Shown: positions 16,778 to 25,276, numbered from the stretch's first letter. The stretch is DNA of 64,000 nt from Curtobacterium pusillum (GCA_002025645.1 CP018783.1:310001-374000); one strand, 5' to 3'. The notes: a model not told the origin generated them from the sequence alone. Numbers and translations: made by a program.

Positions 16778-17977
16778 ATGGCTCTTCCCCGGCTGACGTT
16801 CCCGCTGACCGCGGGCACGTTCCTGATGGGGACCACGGAGTTCGTCGTCGCCGGGCTCTTGCCCGACCTCGCCCGGACGTTCGGCACCTCCGTCGGCCAC
16901 GCGGGCCTGGCGATCACGGTCTTCGCGATCGGCATGGTCGTGGGGCCGCCGGTCATCACGCTCGCCACCCTCCGGGTGTCACGCCGTGCGGTGCTCATCG
17001 CTGCGCTGCTGACCTTCGCCGCGGGCCAGATCCTCGCCGCAACCGTTCCGGTGTTTGCGGTGTTCCTCGTCGCCCGGTTCGTCACGGCCCTCGCGACCGG
17101 AGCGTTCTGGGCGATCGCGTCCGTCGTCGCAGCGAAAGCCGCTGGCCCCGCCGCCGCCGCTCGAACGCTCGGCGTCGTCATCGGCGGTGGCAACATCGCG
17201 AACGTCCTCGGCGTCCCACTCGGTGCCCTCGCAGGCCTGCTCGTCGGATGGCAGACCGTGTTCTGGGGGCTGGCGATCCTTGCGCTCGTGCTCGCCATCC
17301 CTGTCTGGCGACTCGTGGAACCGTCCGCGGAGACCACGCGGGTGTCGCTTCGCGCTGAGTTGCGCGGTCTGCGGTCCGGTCAGCTGTGGCTCGTCCTGGC
17401 CACCACGGCGTGCATCACGGGCGGGGTGCTCTCCACGTACGGGTACATCAGCCCACTCCTCACCGACCGCGCCGACCTTCCCGAGACCGCTGTCCCGATC
17501 GCACTCGTCGTCTTCGGCGCGGGGTCCGTGATCGGCAGTGCCCTCGGCGGCCGCGTCGGCGATCACCGGCCCTACGGCGCGGCCCTCGTCTTCGGCGCGG
17601 TCACCCTCGTCGCGACGATCGCGATCGCGGCGACGTCGACGAACCCGACCCTGGTGCTGACCAGCTTCGGCATCCTCGGCCTGGTCGGCTTCTCCGCCAA
17701 TCCGATCCTCATCGCCCTCGCTACCAAGCTCGGCGGAGACGCACCGAACCTCACCACCGCGATGCCGACCAGCACCTTCAACCTCGGAACCGCAATCGGC
17801 ACAGCCGTCGCCGCCGCCGCACTGCAAGGGCCGCTCGGGCCGCTCGGCCCGGTGACCGTCGGTATCGTCTCCGCCGCCCTCATGCTCGTCCCGCTCAGCA
17901 TCCTCACACTGCACGTCCACGCCTCGGCTCCAGCAGACGAGGCGACCCCGAGTCCCGTCGAAGCGACCAGCCGATGA
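16778..17977 (+). CDS. MFS drug/metabolite exporter (DHA1 family)
   Basis: 399 residues, about twelve membrane helices. The first helix has FPLTAGTFLMGTTEFVVAGL, a signature of the AraJ/YdhP type of DHA1 exporters, and the loop after helix 2 is VSRRAVLI. These proteins export arabinose-like sugars, nucleosides or drugs; the substrate cannot be told. The ATG follows AGGAG, and the 271-base leader region contains the XRE operator. A start-stop overlap (ATGA) joins it to a 35-codon frame and then DoxX. Confidence 0.92.
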   Translation: MALPRLTFPLTAGTFLMGTTEFVVAGLLPDLARTFGTSVGHAGLAITVFAIGMVVGPPVITLATLRVSRRAVLIAALLTFAAGQILAATVPVFAVFLVARFVTALATGAFWAIASVVAAKAAGPAAAARTLGVVIGGGNIANVLGVPLGALAGLLVGWQTVFWGLAILALVLAIPVWRLVEPSAETTRVSLRAELRGLRSGQLWLVLATTACITGGVLSTYGYISPLLTDRADLPETAVPIALVVFGAGSVIGSALGGRVGDHRPYGAALVFGAVTLVATIAIAATSTNPTLVLTSFGILGLVGFSANPILIALATKLGGDAPNLTTAMPTSTFNLGTAIGTAVAAAALQGPLGPLGPVTVGIVSAALMLVPLSILTLHVHASAPADEATPSPVEATSR

Positions 17978-18081
17978 CCGAAACAGCTGCGTCCGCCAAG
18001 CGCCGGTTCGAAGCGGAAGCCCGCGGACGGCACCGTGCGGCGTACCGTCGTCGGCACACCGACCCCAGGAGGACCGCATGA
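17974..18081 (+). CDS. Possible 35-residue basic small protein
   Basis: An ATG overlaps the MFS stop as ATGA, and the frame's own stop overlaps the doxX ATG as ATGA, filling the gap exactly. The peptide is very basic (MTETAASAKRRFEAEARGRH...). It may be a real coupling peptide, or only a frame that bridges the doxX ribosome site (AGGAGG at about 18067). No homologue is recognised. Confidence 0.3.
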   Translation: MTETAASAKRRFEAEARGRHRAAYRRRHTDPRRTA

Positions 18082-18614
18082 GCTCGCGCACCACCACCGC
18101 ATCCGTCACCGCCAAGACCCTGCTCCGCATCGCGCTCGGGGCCGTCCTCGTGTCGCACGGCTCCCAGAAGCTCTTCGGCGCGTTCGGCGGCGGCGGCATC
18201 GAGGGCACCGCGGAGGGCATGGACGCGATGGGGTTCCGTCCCGCCCGTCGGAACGCCGTGCTCGCGGGCATCGGCGAGGCCGGCTCCGGCGCGGCCCTGG
18301 CGCTCGGCCTGGCCACCCCGATCGCGGGCGCCGGGGCCGCGACGACGATGGGCGTGGCGTCGAGCGTGCACACCCCGAACGGGTTCTTCAACGCCGACGG
18401 CGGGTTCGAGTTCCCGGCGTTCCTCGGGTTCTCAGCAGCGATGTTCGCGCTCGGCGGCCCGGGTCCGGTCTCGCTCGACCACGCGACGCGGCACGCGTTC
18501 GACCGTCCGTGGCTGCGCGGTCTCGCCCTCGCGGCCGTGCCGGTCGCGATCGCGGTCCAGGTCGCGCAGCGACGCAAGGCGCTCGCGTCCGACGGCGCGA
18601 CGACCGAGTCGTAG
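18078..18614 (+). CDS. DoxX family membrane protein
   Basis: 178 residues with about four membrane helices. The start VTAKTLLRIALGAVLVSHGS with QKLFGAFGG is the DoxX signature. Later helices contain EAGSGAALALGLATPIAGAG and FLGFSAAMFALGGPGPVSLD. In mycobacteria DoxX is part of a membrane oxidoreductase complex linked to thiol and oxidant stress; here no SseA or SodA partner is adjacent. Good AGGAGG site upstream. Followed at 9 bases by a perfect 42-base palindrome that probably terminates the MFS-doxX transcript. Confidence 0.88.
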   Translation: MSSRTTTASVTAKTLLRIALGAVLVSHGSQKLFGAFGGGGIEGTAEGMDAMGFRPARRNAVLAGIGEAGSGAALALGLATPIAGAGAATTMGVASSVHTPNGFFNADGGFEFPAFLGFSAAMFALGGPGPVSLDHATRHAFDRPWLRGLALAAVPVAIAVQVAQRRKALASDGATTES

Positions 18615-18622
18615 GACGAGGC

Positions 18623-18664
18623 GGACGGGAGGCGCGGTGCCAGCTGGCACCGCGCCTCCCGTCC
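18623..18664. terminator. Perfect 42-bp palindrome (terminator / extragenic palindrome)
   Basis: The sequence is its own reverse complement over 42 bases, centred between 18643 and 18644 (GGTGCCAGCTGGCACC at the centre), with outer arms GGACGGGAGGCGC and GCGCCTCCCGTCC. It sits 8 bases after doxX and 27 before the ArsR gene. No T-run follows. A near-identical stem occurs at 47326-47367. Confidence 0.75.
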
Positions 18665-18691
18665 CCTTGTTGGTTGCGCTAGTATCTGCGT

Positions 18692-19039
18692 GTGCACGTA
18701 GACAAGCAGCCATGCGGACTCGACCCGGAGTCGGAGTACGTCGAACTCGCCGTCGAGGTCTTCGCGATGCTCGCCGACGCGACCCGGGTCAAGATCATCC
18801 TCGCGCTGCGGAGTGCCGAGGAGATGTCGGTGAACCACCTGGCGGACGTCGTCGACAAGAGCCCGGCGGCGGTCTCGCAGCACCTCGCGAAGCTGCGGCT
18901 CGCCCGGATGGTCTCGACGCGGCGTGACGGCACGACGGTGTTCTACCGGCTCACCGACGAACACGCCTCTGAGCTCGTGATCGACGCCGTGAAGCAGGCC
19001 GAGCACGTGGTCGGGGCGGCGTCCCACCACCGCTCGTGA
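18692..19039 (+). CDS. ArsR/SmtB metal sensor, KmtR-like
   Basis: 115 residues, a winged-helix repressor (HLADVVDKSPAAVSQHLAKL recognition helix; RRDGTTVFYRL wing). The C-terminal helix has H91, then E104-H105 thirteen residues later, then H112-H113. Mycobacterial KmtR, a Ni/Co sensor, uses H88, E101, H102, H110 and H111 with the same 13-residue step. The N terminus also offers H2. The GTG start lies six bases after TAGTAT, so a leaderless mRNA is likely. An imperfect inverted repeat around the start (CTGCGTG/CACGTAG) is a candidate operator. The stop overlaps the EamA transporter start (GTGA). Confidence 0.88.
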   Translation: MHVDKQPCGLDPESEYVELAVEVFAMLADATRVKIILALRSAEEMSVNHLADVVDKSPAAVSQHLAKLRLARMVSTRRDGTTVFYRLTDEHASELVIDAVKQAEHVVGAASHHRS

Positions 19040-20079
19040 CGGCGGCGCTCCGGAACCGCGGTGTGCAGGCGGCGCTACTCTCCGCCGTGCTCTTCGGTGC
19101 CGGGACCCCGTTCGCGAAGCTCCTGCTCGGGGACGCGAGCCCCTGGATGCTCGCCGGGCTGCTGTACTGCGGGTCCGGTCTCGGCCTGACGCTGCTGCGT
19201 GTCGTCCGCCGGGCACCCCGCGTGCGGCTCGCCCGGGCCGATGTCGTGCCGCTCGCCGGGGCGATCGCCGCCGGCGGTGTCGCTGGTCCGGTGCTGCTGA
19301 TGCTCGGACTGGCGAACATGCCGGCGTCCGGGGCATCGCTGCTCCTGAACGCGGAAGGGGTGTTCACCGCAGCACTCGCGTGGTTCGTGTTCCGGGAGAA
19401 CTTCGACCGCCGGATCGCCCTCGGGATGGTCGCGATCGTCGCCGGTGCGGTCGTGCTGAGTGTGCCCTCGGGAGCGAACCTCGGCTCGCCCTGGCCCGCG
19501 TTGGCGATCCTCGGCGCCTGCCTGTGCTGGGGGCTGGACAACAACCTGACCCGGAAGGTGTCACTGACGGACGCGACCTGGCTCGCCGCGGTCAAGGGGG
19601 TCGTCGCCGGACCCGTGAACCTCGTCCTCGCGTTCGCACTCGGCGCGACGTTGCCGGCATGGCCCGCGGTCTCCGGGGCGCTCGTCGTCGGGTTCTTCGC
19701 GTACGGCGTCAGCTTGGCGCTGTTCATCGTGGCGATGCGGCACGTCGGCACTGCCCGCGCCGGTGCGTACTACTCGATCGCCCCGTTCTTCGGTGCGGTC
19801 CTCGCCTTCGCGTTCGGGGACCGCATCACCTGGCCGTTCCTGGTCGCCGGTGTCCTGATGGCGATCGGCGTGTGGCTGCACCTGACCGAACGGCACGAGC
19901 ACGAGCACACCCACGAGCCGATGACGCACGACCACTGGCACACCCACGACGAACACCACCAGCACGACCACGCCGAACCCGTCCCCGCCGGCACCTGGCA
20001 CCGGCACGAACACCACCACGAACGGCTGACCCACACGCACGAGCACTACCCGGACGCCCACCACCGGCACACGCACTGA
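19036..20079 (+). CDS. EamA/DMT-family permease with histidine-rich tail (probable metal exporter)
   Basis: 347 residues. Ten membrane helices in two EamA repeats cover about 8-282 (AALLSAVLFGAGTPFAKLLL; CLCWGLDNNLTRKVSLTDAT). The last 65 residues form a hydrophilic tail with 24 histidines (HEHEHTHEP, HDHWHTHDEHHQHDH, HRHEHHHE). Such a tail can bind Ni2+, Co2+ or Zn2+. The gene overlaps the KmtR-like sensor by four bases, which makes nickel/cobalt efflux the best guess. EamA members usually carry metabolites, so a metal substrate is inferred from tail and context, not shown. Terminated by a long hairpin at 20108. Confidence 0.9.
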   Translation: MTAALRNRGVQAALLSAVLFGAGTPFAKLLLGDASPWMLAGLLYCGSGLGLTLLRVVRRAPRVRLARADVVPLAGAIAAGGVAGPVLLMLGLANMPASGASLLLNAEGVFTAALAWFVFRENFDRRIALGMVAIVAGAVVLSVPSGANLGSPWPALAILGACLCWGLDNNLTRKVSLTDATWLAAVKGVVAGPVNLVLAFALGATLPAWPAVSGALVVGFFAYGVSLALFIVAMRHVGTARAGAYYSIAPFFGAVLAFAFGDRITWPFLVAGVLMAIGVWLHLTERHEHEHTHEPMTHDHWHTHDEHHQHDHAEPVPAGTWHRHEHHHERLTHTHEHYPDAHHRHTH

Positions 20080-20107
20080 CGCGTGAGCGCCCGTGCCGTG
20101 CGTCCAC

Positions 20108-20156
20108 TGAGCAGAAATGGTCGAGTGGGGTCGTCGTACTCGACCATTTCTGCTCA
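20108..20156. terminator. Long perfect hairpin between convergent genes
   Basis: A 19-base stem with no mismatch (TGAGCAGAAATGGTCGAGT and its complement) and an 11-base loop. It lies 28 bases after the EamA stop and 67 bases before the convergent antiporter stop, suitable as a two-way terminator. The stem is much less GC-rich than the surroundings, so it may instead be a dispersed repeat that settled here. Confidence 0.7.
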
Positions 20157-20223
20157 CTGAACGCGCGTGGCGGGCTGGAGCCGTGCCACCAGGCCGCCGA
20201 CAGGCCGCCGGACAGGCCGCTCG

Positions 20224-21804
20224 TCAGGCCGGGGCCGCGCCGCTCAGGCGCGCTTCTTCGGCGTCGTAGCCGGCACGCACCTGCCGGAGCACGAGGTCGT
20301 CGATCTCGTCCGCGTCGCGGAGCCGGAGGAGCGTCGCGGCCTTGTGCTGCACGAGCGCCAGCTCGAGGGCGACCGCGGTGTCGTGCCGCTGCAGGGCCGG
20401 GTGGTCGTCGTCGTCCTCCTCGCGCGCCTGGATGACGTCGAGGTGGGCCTCGTAGTCCTTGCGCACGCGGTCGACGGTGGCACGGTCGGCGCCGGTGGAG
20501 CGGGCGAGGCGGGGGAGCGCGTCGAGCGCCTCCTCGATCGCGGTGCGCTCGGCGTAGCGGCGTTCCTCGCCGACGGACTCGTCCTCGGGCAGGGCGGCGC
20601 GGCGCAGGACGGCGGGGAGCACGAGCGCCTGGCCGACGATGGTGACGACGACGACCCCGGCGGTGACGAAGACGATGAGGTCGCGGTCGGGGAACGCGTC
20701 GCCGGACTCCAGCATGCGCGGCACGGCGACGGCCATGGCGAGCGACACCGCACCGCGGAACCCGGCGAAGCCGCTGACGAGACGGTCACGGTGGCCCTCG
20801 CGGGGTGCGCCGCCGGTGCGACGGGTGACGAGCCAGACGGTGCCGCCGGCGGCGTTCAGGAACGCGAAGCGCACCAGGACGAGGAGCACCGCCACCGCGG
20901 CGATGACCCCGGCAGCACGGAGGAGCTCGGCGGGTTCGAGGGCCCGCGCGGCGACCATCGCCTCGATGCCGACCAGGACGAACAGGGCGCCGTTGAGCAG
21001 GAAGGTCAGGAAGGACCAGAACGCCCGGACCTGCTGCCGGGTCTCGGCGCGGTCGAGCTTCGGTCCGACCTGGCTGACGACGATGCCGGCGGCCACCACG
21101 GCGAGTACGCCCGAGGCGCCGATCGCCTCGGCGGCCAGGAACGCGCCGAACGGCACGAGCAGCGTCACGAGGTTCTCGAGCACGACGGTGTCGACGCGGC
21201 GCAGGAACAGGGTGCCGACCCACGCGGCGGCGAGTCCGGCGGCGACGCCGCCGAGGTAGGACAGCACGAGCATGCCGGACACGCCCCAGAAGGTGAGCTC
21301 CTGCGTCCCGACGGTCACGGCGACCGCGATCCCGTAGACCACCAGGGTGGTGCCGTCGTTCACCAGGCTCTCGGCGCGGAGCACGGTGACGTTCCGGCGC
21401 GGCAGCATCTTCGTGAGGACGCCGACCGCGGTGGCGTCCGTCGGGGCGACGGCGGCGCCGAGCACCCACGCGGGTCCCCAGGGCATCCCGAGCAGGTGCA
21501 GCAGGACCGCGACCGCGCCGGCGGTCACCACGACGAGCAGGGTGCCCATCAGGACGATGCCGCGCAGGTTCTTCCGGATCTCCCGGAGCGACGTGGTGAG
21601 GCTCTCCCAGTAGAGCAGCGCGGGCAGGAACAGCAGGAGGACGGCGTCGGCGGGGAGCTCGACGTCCGCGAACTCCGGGATGAACGCGAGCCCGGCACCG
21701 ATCACGAGCAGGAGCACCGGCGGAGCCACCCGGATGCGGCCGGCGACACCTGCCGTCAGGGCGATGGCGAGGCCGAGCACCACCACCAGTTCAGGTCCCA
21801 GCAC
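20224..21804 (-). CDS. Na+/H+ antiporter, CPA1 family
   Basis: 526 residues. About twelve helices carry CPA1 hallmarks: FLPALLYWESLTTSLREIRK, GAAVAPTDATAVGVLTKMLP, ESLVNDGTTLVVYGIAVAV and FAGFRGAVSLAMAVAVPRML. A cytoplasmic C-terminal region (about 410-526) is acidic and helical. The role is cation/proton exchange for pH and salt homeostasis. The GTG at 21804 was chosen because GAGGAG lies five bases upstream; TTG at 21837 would be longer but has no site. Confidence 0.92.
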   Translation of the reverse strand: MLGPELVVVLGLAIALTAGVAGRIRVAPPVLLLVIGAGLAFIPEFADVELPADAVLLLFLPALLYWESLTTSLREIRKNLRGIVLMGTLLVVVTAGAVAVLLHLLGMPWGPAWVLGAAVAPTDATAVGVLTKMLPRRNVTVLRAESLVNDGTTLVVYGIAVAVTVGTQELTFWGVSGMLVLSYLGGVAAGLAAAWVGTLFLRRVDTVVLENLVTLLVPFGAFLAAEAIGASGVLAVVAAGIVVSQVGPKLDRAETRQQVRAFWSFLTFLLNGALFVLVGIEAMVAARALEPAELLRAAGVIAAVAVLLVLVRFAFLNAAGGTVWLVTRRTGGAPREGHRDRLVSGFAGFRGAVSLAMAVAVPRMLESGDAFPDRDLIVFVTAGVVVVTIVGQALVLPAVLRRAALPEDESVGEERRYAERTAIEEALDALPRLARSTGADRATVDRVRKDYEAHLDVIQAREEDDDDHPALQRHDTAVALELALVQHKAATLLRLRDADEIDDLVLRQVRAGYDAEEARLSGAAPA

Positions 21805-21889
21805 ACGCACTCCTCGTTCGACCGACACCCCAGTCAACGCGGTGGGTGCTGACAGCGCACGTCGCCGACGGTGCGGGTCCCGGCCCAGG

Positions 21890-23029
21890 TCAGCCCCGTG
21901 CGATCCGGGTCCGGCCGGTGAATCCTCGACGAGCCCGCTTCCACCACGCCTGCCACGGCAACGAGGTCGCGAGCGCCAGCCCGATCACGACGCTTCCGAA
22001 CCACCCGACGACGACTCCGGGGATCGGCACGAGCAGGCTCGTCCAGAGCAGTACCGCGAGGATCCCGAGCACGTACGCCGCCCCGGCCTTGAGGTAGCGG
22101 AGCCGCTTCAGCCCGGCGGCCTCGTCCAGCCGCGAGGTCAGCCGGGCCAGGAAGACCGCCCCGACCCCGATGGCGGCGACCGCGACCGCCGCCTGCTCGA
22201 GTGCGCCGAGGCCGTCGCCGCCGAGGGCCCCGGACCCGGACAGGCTGTACACGCCGTCGAGGATCTCGAACAGCATGAACACGACGAGCCCCCGCTCGAA
22301 GACGACCGTCGACGCGTAGGTGTGGATCCGCCAGGCACCGTCCGTCCCCACCGACGCGGTGTCGGACGACGTCAGCCCGCCGAGTGCCCACGCCGCCACG
22401 CGCTTCGACAGCAGGTACGCGCCGACACCAGCCACCCCGCCGAGCACCACCGGCAGGAGCCTGCCGGGGGCCCACCCGGCGTCGACCCCCACCAGCACCG
22501 TGGTCAGCACGACCCCGGTGCCGGCGGTGACCAGCGACCAGACGCGAGGACGCGCGACCCGGGCGAGTCGTGCCTCCAGGCGGCCGAGCCAGGACTTGCG
22601 CGACGCACGGTCCGTGTTGAACAGGTACTCCGCGAAGACCAACCAGATGAAGGCGGCGCCGAAGGCGGCGAGGGCGGGCCGGACCTCGGCGAGGTGGGCC
22701 GAGAACGAGCCGGGCGCGAAGACGGCCTCGCCCACCGAGCTCGCCGGGTCGGTGGCATCGCCGACCGCCACCGCGGCCGGCGGGAGCAGCAGGCGCATCG
22801 CCAGGACGCCCGCGACGATGCCGAGCGACAGGAACAGCCGGCGTGCGGGGGAGTGCAGGCGGCCGGCGATGCCGGCCATCGGCACCGACGAGTCGGCGGC
22901 CATCGCGATCTCGAGGAGCGCGAGCGCCACGAAGGCGAGCGCAGCAGCTGGTCCGAGCACGAACCACGCGACGGCGGCCGCCGCGACGGTGAGCAGGAGG
23001 GGGACGGTCAGGAGCGATCTCGTGGCCAT
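21890..23029 (-). CDS. DUF475 family integral membrane protein
   Basis: 379 residues, about nine or ten helices. The DUF475 pattern is seen in LAFVALALLEIAMAADSSVP, IWLVFAEYLFNTDRASRKSW and VVFERGLVVFMLFEILDGVY, with acidic residues inside helices as in TerC-like metal-associated transporters. Function unknown; relatives occur in tellurite-resistance loci, but none of those genes is here. The ATG starts MATRSLLTVP; the longer frame upstream is unlikely because it enters the murA terminator region. Confidence 0.85.
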   Translation of the reverse strand: MATRSLLTVPLLLTVAAAAVAWFVLGPAAALAFVALALLEIAMAADSSVPMAGIAGRLHSPARRLFLSLGIVAGVLAMRLLLPPAAVAVGDATDPASSVGEAVFAPGSFSAHLAEVRPALAAFGAAFIWLVFAEYLFNTDRASRKSWLGRLEARLARVARPRVWSLVTAGTGVVLTTVLVGVDAGWAPGRLLPVVLGGVAGVGAYLLSKRVAAWALGGLTSSDTASVGTDGAWRIHTYASTVVFERGLVVFMLFEILDGVYSLSGSGALGGDGLGALEQAAVAVAAIGVGAVFLARLTSRLDEAAGLKRLRYLKAGAAYVLGILAVLLWTSLLVPIPGVVVGWFGSVVIGLALATSLPWQAWWKRARRGFTGRTRIARG

Positions 23030-23118
23030 CACCCCATCCAGCACCGTCGGGCTGGGTGGGCAGTGGAGCGCTCCTGGGCATCGGCCTGGAGGCACGGGTC
23101 GGTTCCCGCAGAACGGGT

Positions 23119-23152
23119 GACGGCCCGTCCCCACTTGCGGGGACGGGCCGTC
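23119..23152. terminator. Terminator hairpin after murA-like gene
   Basis: Perfect 14-base stem GACGGCCCGTCCCC with a six-base loop, 24 bases past the murA-like stop on the minus strand. No T-run. Confidence 0.75.
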
Positions 23153-23175
23153 GGGTCACGCTGGGCGAGCCGGGT

Positions 23176-24750
23176 TCAGTCGTGGAACGTCTCGATCGAC
23201 GCGCCGAGCGAGTTGAGTCGCTCCTGCAGCTGCTCGTACCCGCGGGCGATGATGCCGACGTTGCGCAGGACGCTCTCGCCCTTCGCCGCGAGCATCGCCA
23301 GCAGGATGACCACCGCGGGACGCAGGGCCGGCGGGCAGCTGACCTCGGCACCGGAGAAGTGCGTCGGCCCCGTGACGTCGAGGCGGTGCGGGTCGCGCAG
23401 GGTGACGCTCGCGCCGAGTCGGGTCAGGTCGAGCAGGTGGATCGCCCGGCCCTCGTACACCCAGTCGTGCACGAGCGTGGTGCCCTCGGCCATGGCCGCG
23501 ATGACGACGAAGAACGGCAGGTTGTCGATGTTGAGACCCGGGAACGGCATCGCGTGGATCTTGTCGATCGGGGCGTGCAGCTCGGACGGGTGCACCGTGA
23601 TGTCGACCAGGCGGGTGCGACCGTTCGCGGCGGCGTACTCGTCGGAGACGTCGAAGCGCAGGCCCATCTCGGCCAGGGTGGCGAGTTCGATCTCGAGGAA
23701 CTCGATCGGCGCGCGGGTGACCGTGAGCGTCGACGCGGTGACGATCCCGGCGGTGAGCAGGCTCATCGCCTCGACCGGGTCCTCGCTCGGCCAGTAGTCG
23801 ACGACCTCGTCGATGCGGCTCTTGCCCGTGATGCGGAGCGTCGTCGTGCCGATGCCCTCGACGCGGACGCCGAGCAGCTCGAGGAAGAAGCAGAGGTCCT
23901 GCACCATGTAGTTCGGGCTGGCGTTCCGGATGACCGTCTCGCCGTCGCGCGCCGCAGCCGCGAGGATCGCGTTCTCGGTCACGGTGTCGCCGCGCTCGGT
24001 GAGGACGATCGACTTCGTCGGGACGTCGGTGTTCGCCACGTCGACCTCGTACCAGCCGGAGGTTGCCTCGACGTCGACGCCGAAGGGCCGCAGCGCGATG
24101 AGGTGCGGCTCGACCGTCCGGGTGCCGAGGTCGCAGCCGCCGGCGTACGGCAGGCGGAAGGACTCGTACCGGCCGCTCAGCGGGCCGAGGAACATCAGGA
24201 CGCTGCGGGTGCGGCGGGCGGCGTCGGCGTCGATCGCGTCGAGGCGGAGGTCGGCCGGGGCGACGATCTCCAGGACCTCGCCGTCCGCCGACCACGTGAC
24301 GGTCGCGCCGAGGCTGCGGAGCACGTCGATGATGCGGTCGACCTCGACGATGCGCGCGACCTTGTGCAGCCGGGTGACCCCACGGTTGAGGAGCGAGGCG
24401 CAGAGGAGTGCGACGGCCGCGTTCTTGCTCGAGTTCACCGCGATGGAGCCGCTGAGCTTCCGGCCGCCCTGCACGCGGAGGTGGGCACGCTGCGGGGCGC
24501 CGCCGATCGACACGATCTGCTGGTCGAGGGCGTCGCTGATGCGGGTGAGCATCTCGAGGGACAGGTTCTGCCCGCCCTGTTCGATGCGGTTGATCGCGCT
24601 CTGGCTGGTGCCGACGCGTTCGGCGAGCTGCGCCTGGGTCATGCTGCGGCCCTTGCGTGCGCCCCGGATGAGGGCGCCGACCTCGCGGAGGGGTGCTGCG
24701 CTCGTGACTGCCGAGGTGGTCGGCGTGACGACGGTGGTGGTGTCGGACAT
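23176..24750 (-). CDS. murA: HTH-domain fused UDP-N-acetylglucosamine 1-carboxyvinyltransferase
   Basis: 524 residues. Residues about 22-80 form an XRE-type HTH (MTQAQLAERVGTSQSAINRI, then NLSLEMLTRISDAL). From about 85 on there is a complete EPSP-synthase-fold MurA: NSSKNAAVALL with the conserved Lys, the catalytic Cys C206 in AGGCDLGTRTVEPH, DVPTKSIVLTERGDTVTENA, and PFPGLNIDNLPFFVVIAAMA. The enzyme adds enolpyruvate from PEP to UDP-GlcNAc, the first step of peptidoglycan synthesis. A fused DNA-binding domain suggests autoregulation or moonlighting. An inverted repeat at 24772-24808 just upstream could be its target. Whether it is the main or a second MurA cannot be told here. Confidence 0.9.
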   Translation of the reverse strand: MSDTTTVVTPTTSAVTSAAPLREVGALIRGARKGRSMTQAQLAERVGTSQSAINRIEQGGQNLSLEMLTRISDALDQQIVSIGGAPQRAHLRVQGGRKLSGSIAVNSSKNAAVALLCASLLNRGVTRLHKVARIVEVDRIIDVLRSLGATVTWSADGEVLEIVAPADLRLDAIDADAARRTRSVLMFLGPLSGRYESFRLPYAGGCDLGTRTVEPHLIALRPFGVDVEATSGWYEVDVANTDVPTKSIVLTERGDTVTENAILAAAARDGETVIRNASPNYMVQDLCFFLELLGVRVEGIGTTTLRITGKSRIDEVVDYWPSEDPVEAMSLLTAGIVTASTLTVTRAPIEFLEIELATLAEMGLRFDVSDEYAAANGRTRLVDITVHPSELHAPIDKIHAMPFPGLNIDNLPFFVVIAAMAEGTTLVHDWVYEGRAIHLLDLTRLGASVTLRDPHRLDVTGPTHFSGAEVSCPPALRPAVVILLAMLAAKGESVLRNVGIIARGYEQLQERLNSLGASIETFHD

Positions 24751-24771
24751 GGCGCCAACGTAACACGCTCA

Positions 24772-24808
24772 TGAGATAAACCGAGGGGGACAACGCCCAG
24801 GTTTCTCA
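24772..24808. promoter_or_regulatory. Inverted repeat upstream of HTH-MurA
   Basis: TGAGATAAACC is answered by GGTTTCTCA 17 bases later. With a two-base bulge the arms pair over nine positions. It lies 22 bases upstream of the murA-like ATG and is AT-rich against its background. Candidate operator for the fused HTH; binding is inferred. Confidence 0.35.
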
Positions 24809-24890
24809 GGATCGGGTCGGGAATACACCATCGGTGAGAGTTCGGGGTGGTCGGCGGGTGGCGGGTTGGCTGCTGTTGCGCGTGCATCGC

Positions 24891-24917
24891 TAACGGCACC
24901 GCGGCGCCCGCCGATAG
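24891..24917 (+). promoter_or_regulatory. Sigma-28 (FliA/WhiG-type) promoter of the flagellar operon
   Basis: TAAC, exactly 15 bases, then GCCGATAG. The flagellar sigma-28 consensus is TAAA-N15-GCCGATAA, so ten of the twelve defined positions match with correct spacing. It lies 78 bases before flbD, the first gene of the rightward flagellar operon. The sigma factor gene is outside the window. Confidence 0.6.
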
Positions 24918-24994
24918 TCCTCCGTGCAGGCCCACGGACGGGCCGCATCCCGCCCCACGGACGGCGGCGGGACGATCGAGAACCAGGACGGGCC

Positions 24995-25276
24995 ATGATC
25001 GTCGTCACACGACTGAACGGCAGCGGATTCGCTGTGAACCCCGATCTCGTGGAGCGCATCCAGGAGACGCCGGACACGACGCTCATCATGGTCGACGGTG
25101 CCAAGTACATCGTCCGCGAGTCCATGGCCGACGTCATCGACCTCATCGCCGCGTACCGCGCCCGCATCGTCGGGATGGCGTACGGCACCGACCTGCCGGC
25201 CACCCGGAACGCGACGGGCCCCCAGCCGACGCTCGCCGCGGTCGCGCCCCTCCGCACGCAGGACGGGGGTCGCTGA
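24995..25276 (+). CDS. flbD: FlbD family flagellar protein
   Basis: 93 residues. The first 60 match the FlbD family throughout: MIVVTRLNGSGFAVNPDLVE, RIQETPDTTLIMVDGAKYIV, RESMADVIDLIAAYR. FlbD is a small cytosolic protein found next to motA in Firmicutes and Actinobacteria; it affects swarming and motility, but its mechanism is not settled. The 30-residue tail is Pro/Ala-rich and not conserved. It follows AGGA and is the first gene after the sigma-28-type promoter, one base ahead of motA. Confidence 0.92.
   Translation: MIVVTRLNGSGFAVNPDLVERIQETPDTTLIMVDGAKYIVRESMADVIDLIAAYRARIVGMAYGTDLPATRNATGPQPTLAAVAPLRTQDGGR

Noticed and set aside
22560..22700. Possible mobile element border in the DUF475/antiporter area
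   Set aside because: No transposase, direct repeats or base-composition change could be seen.
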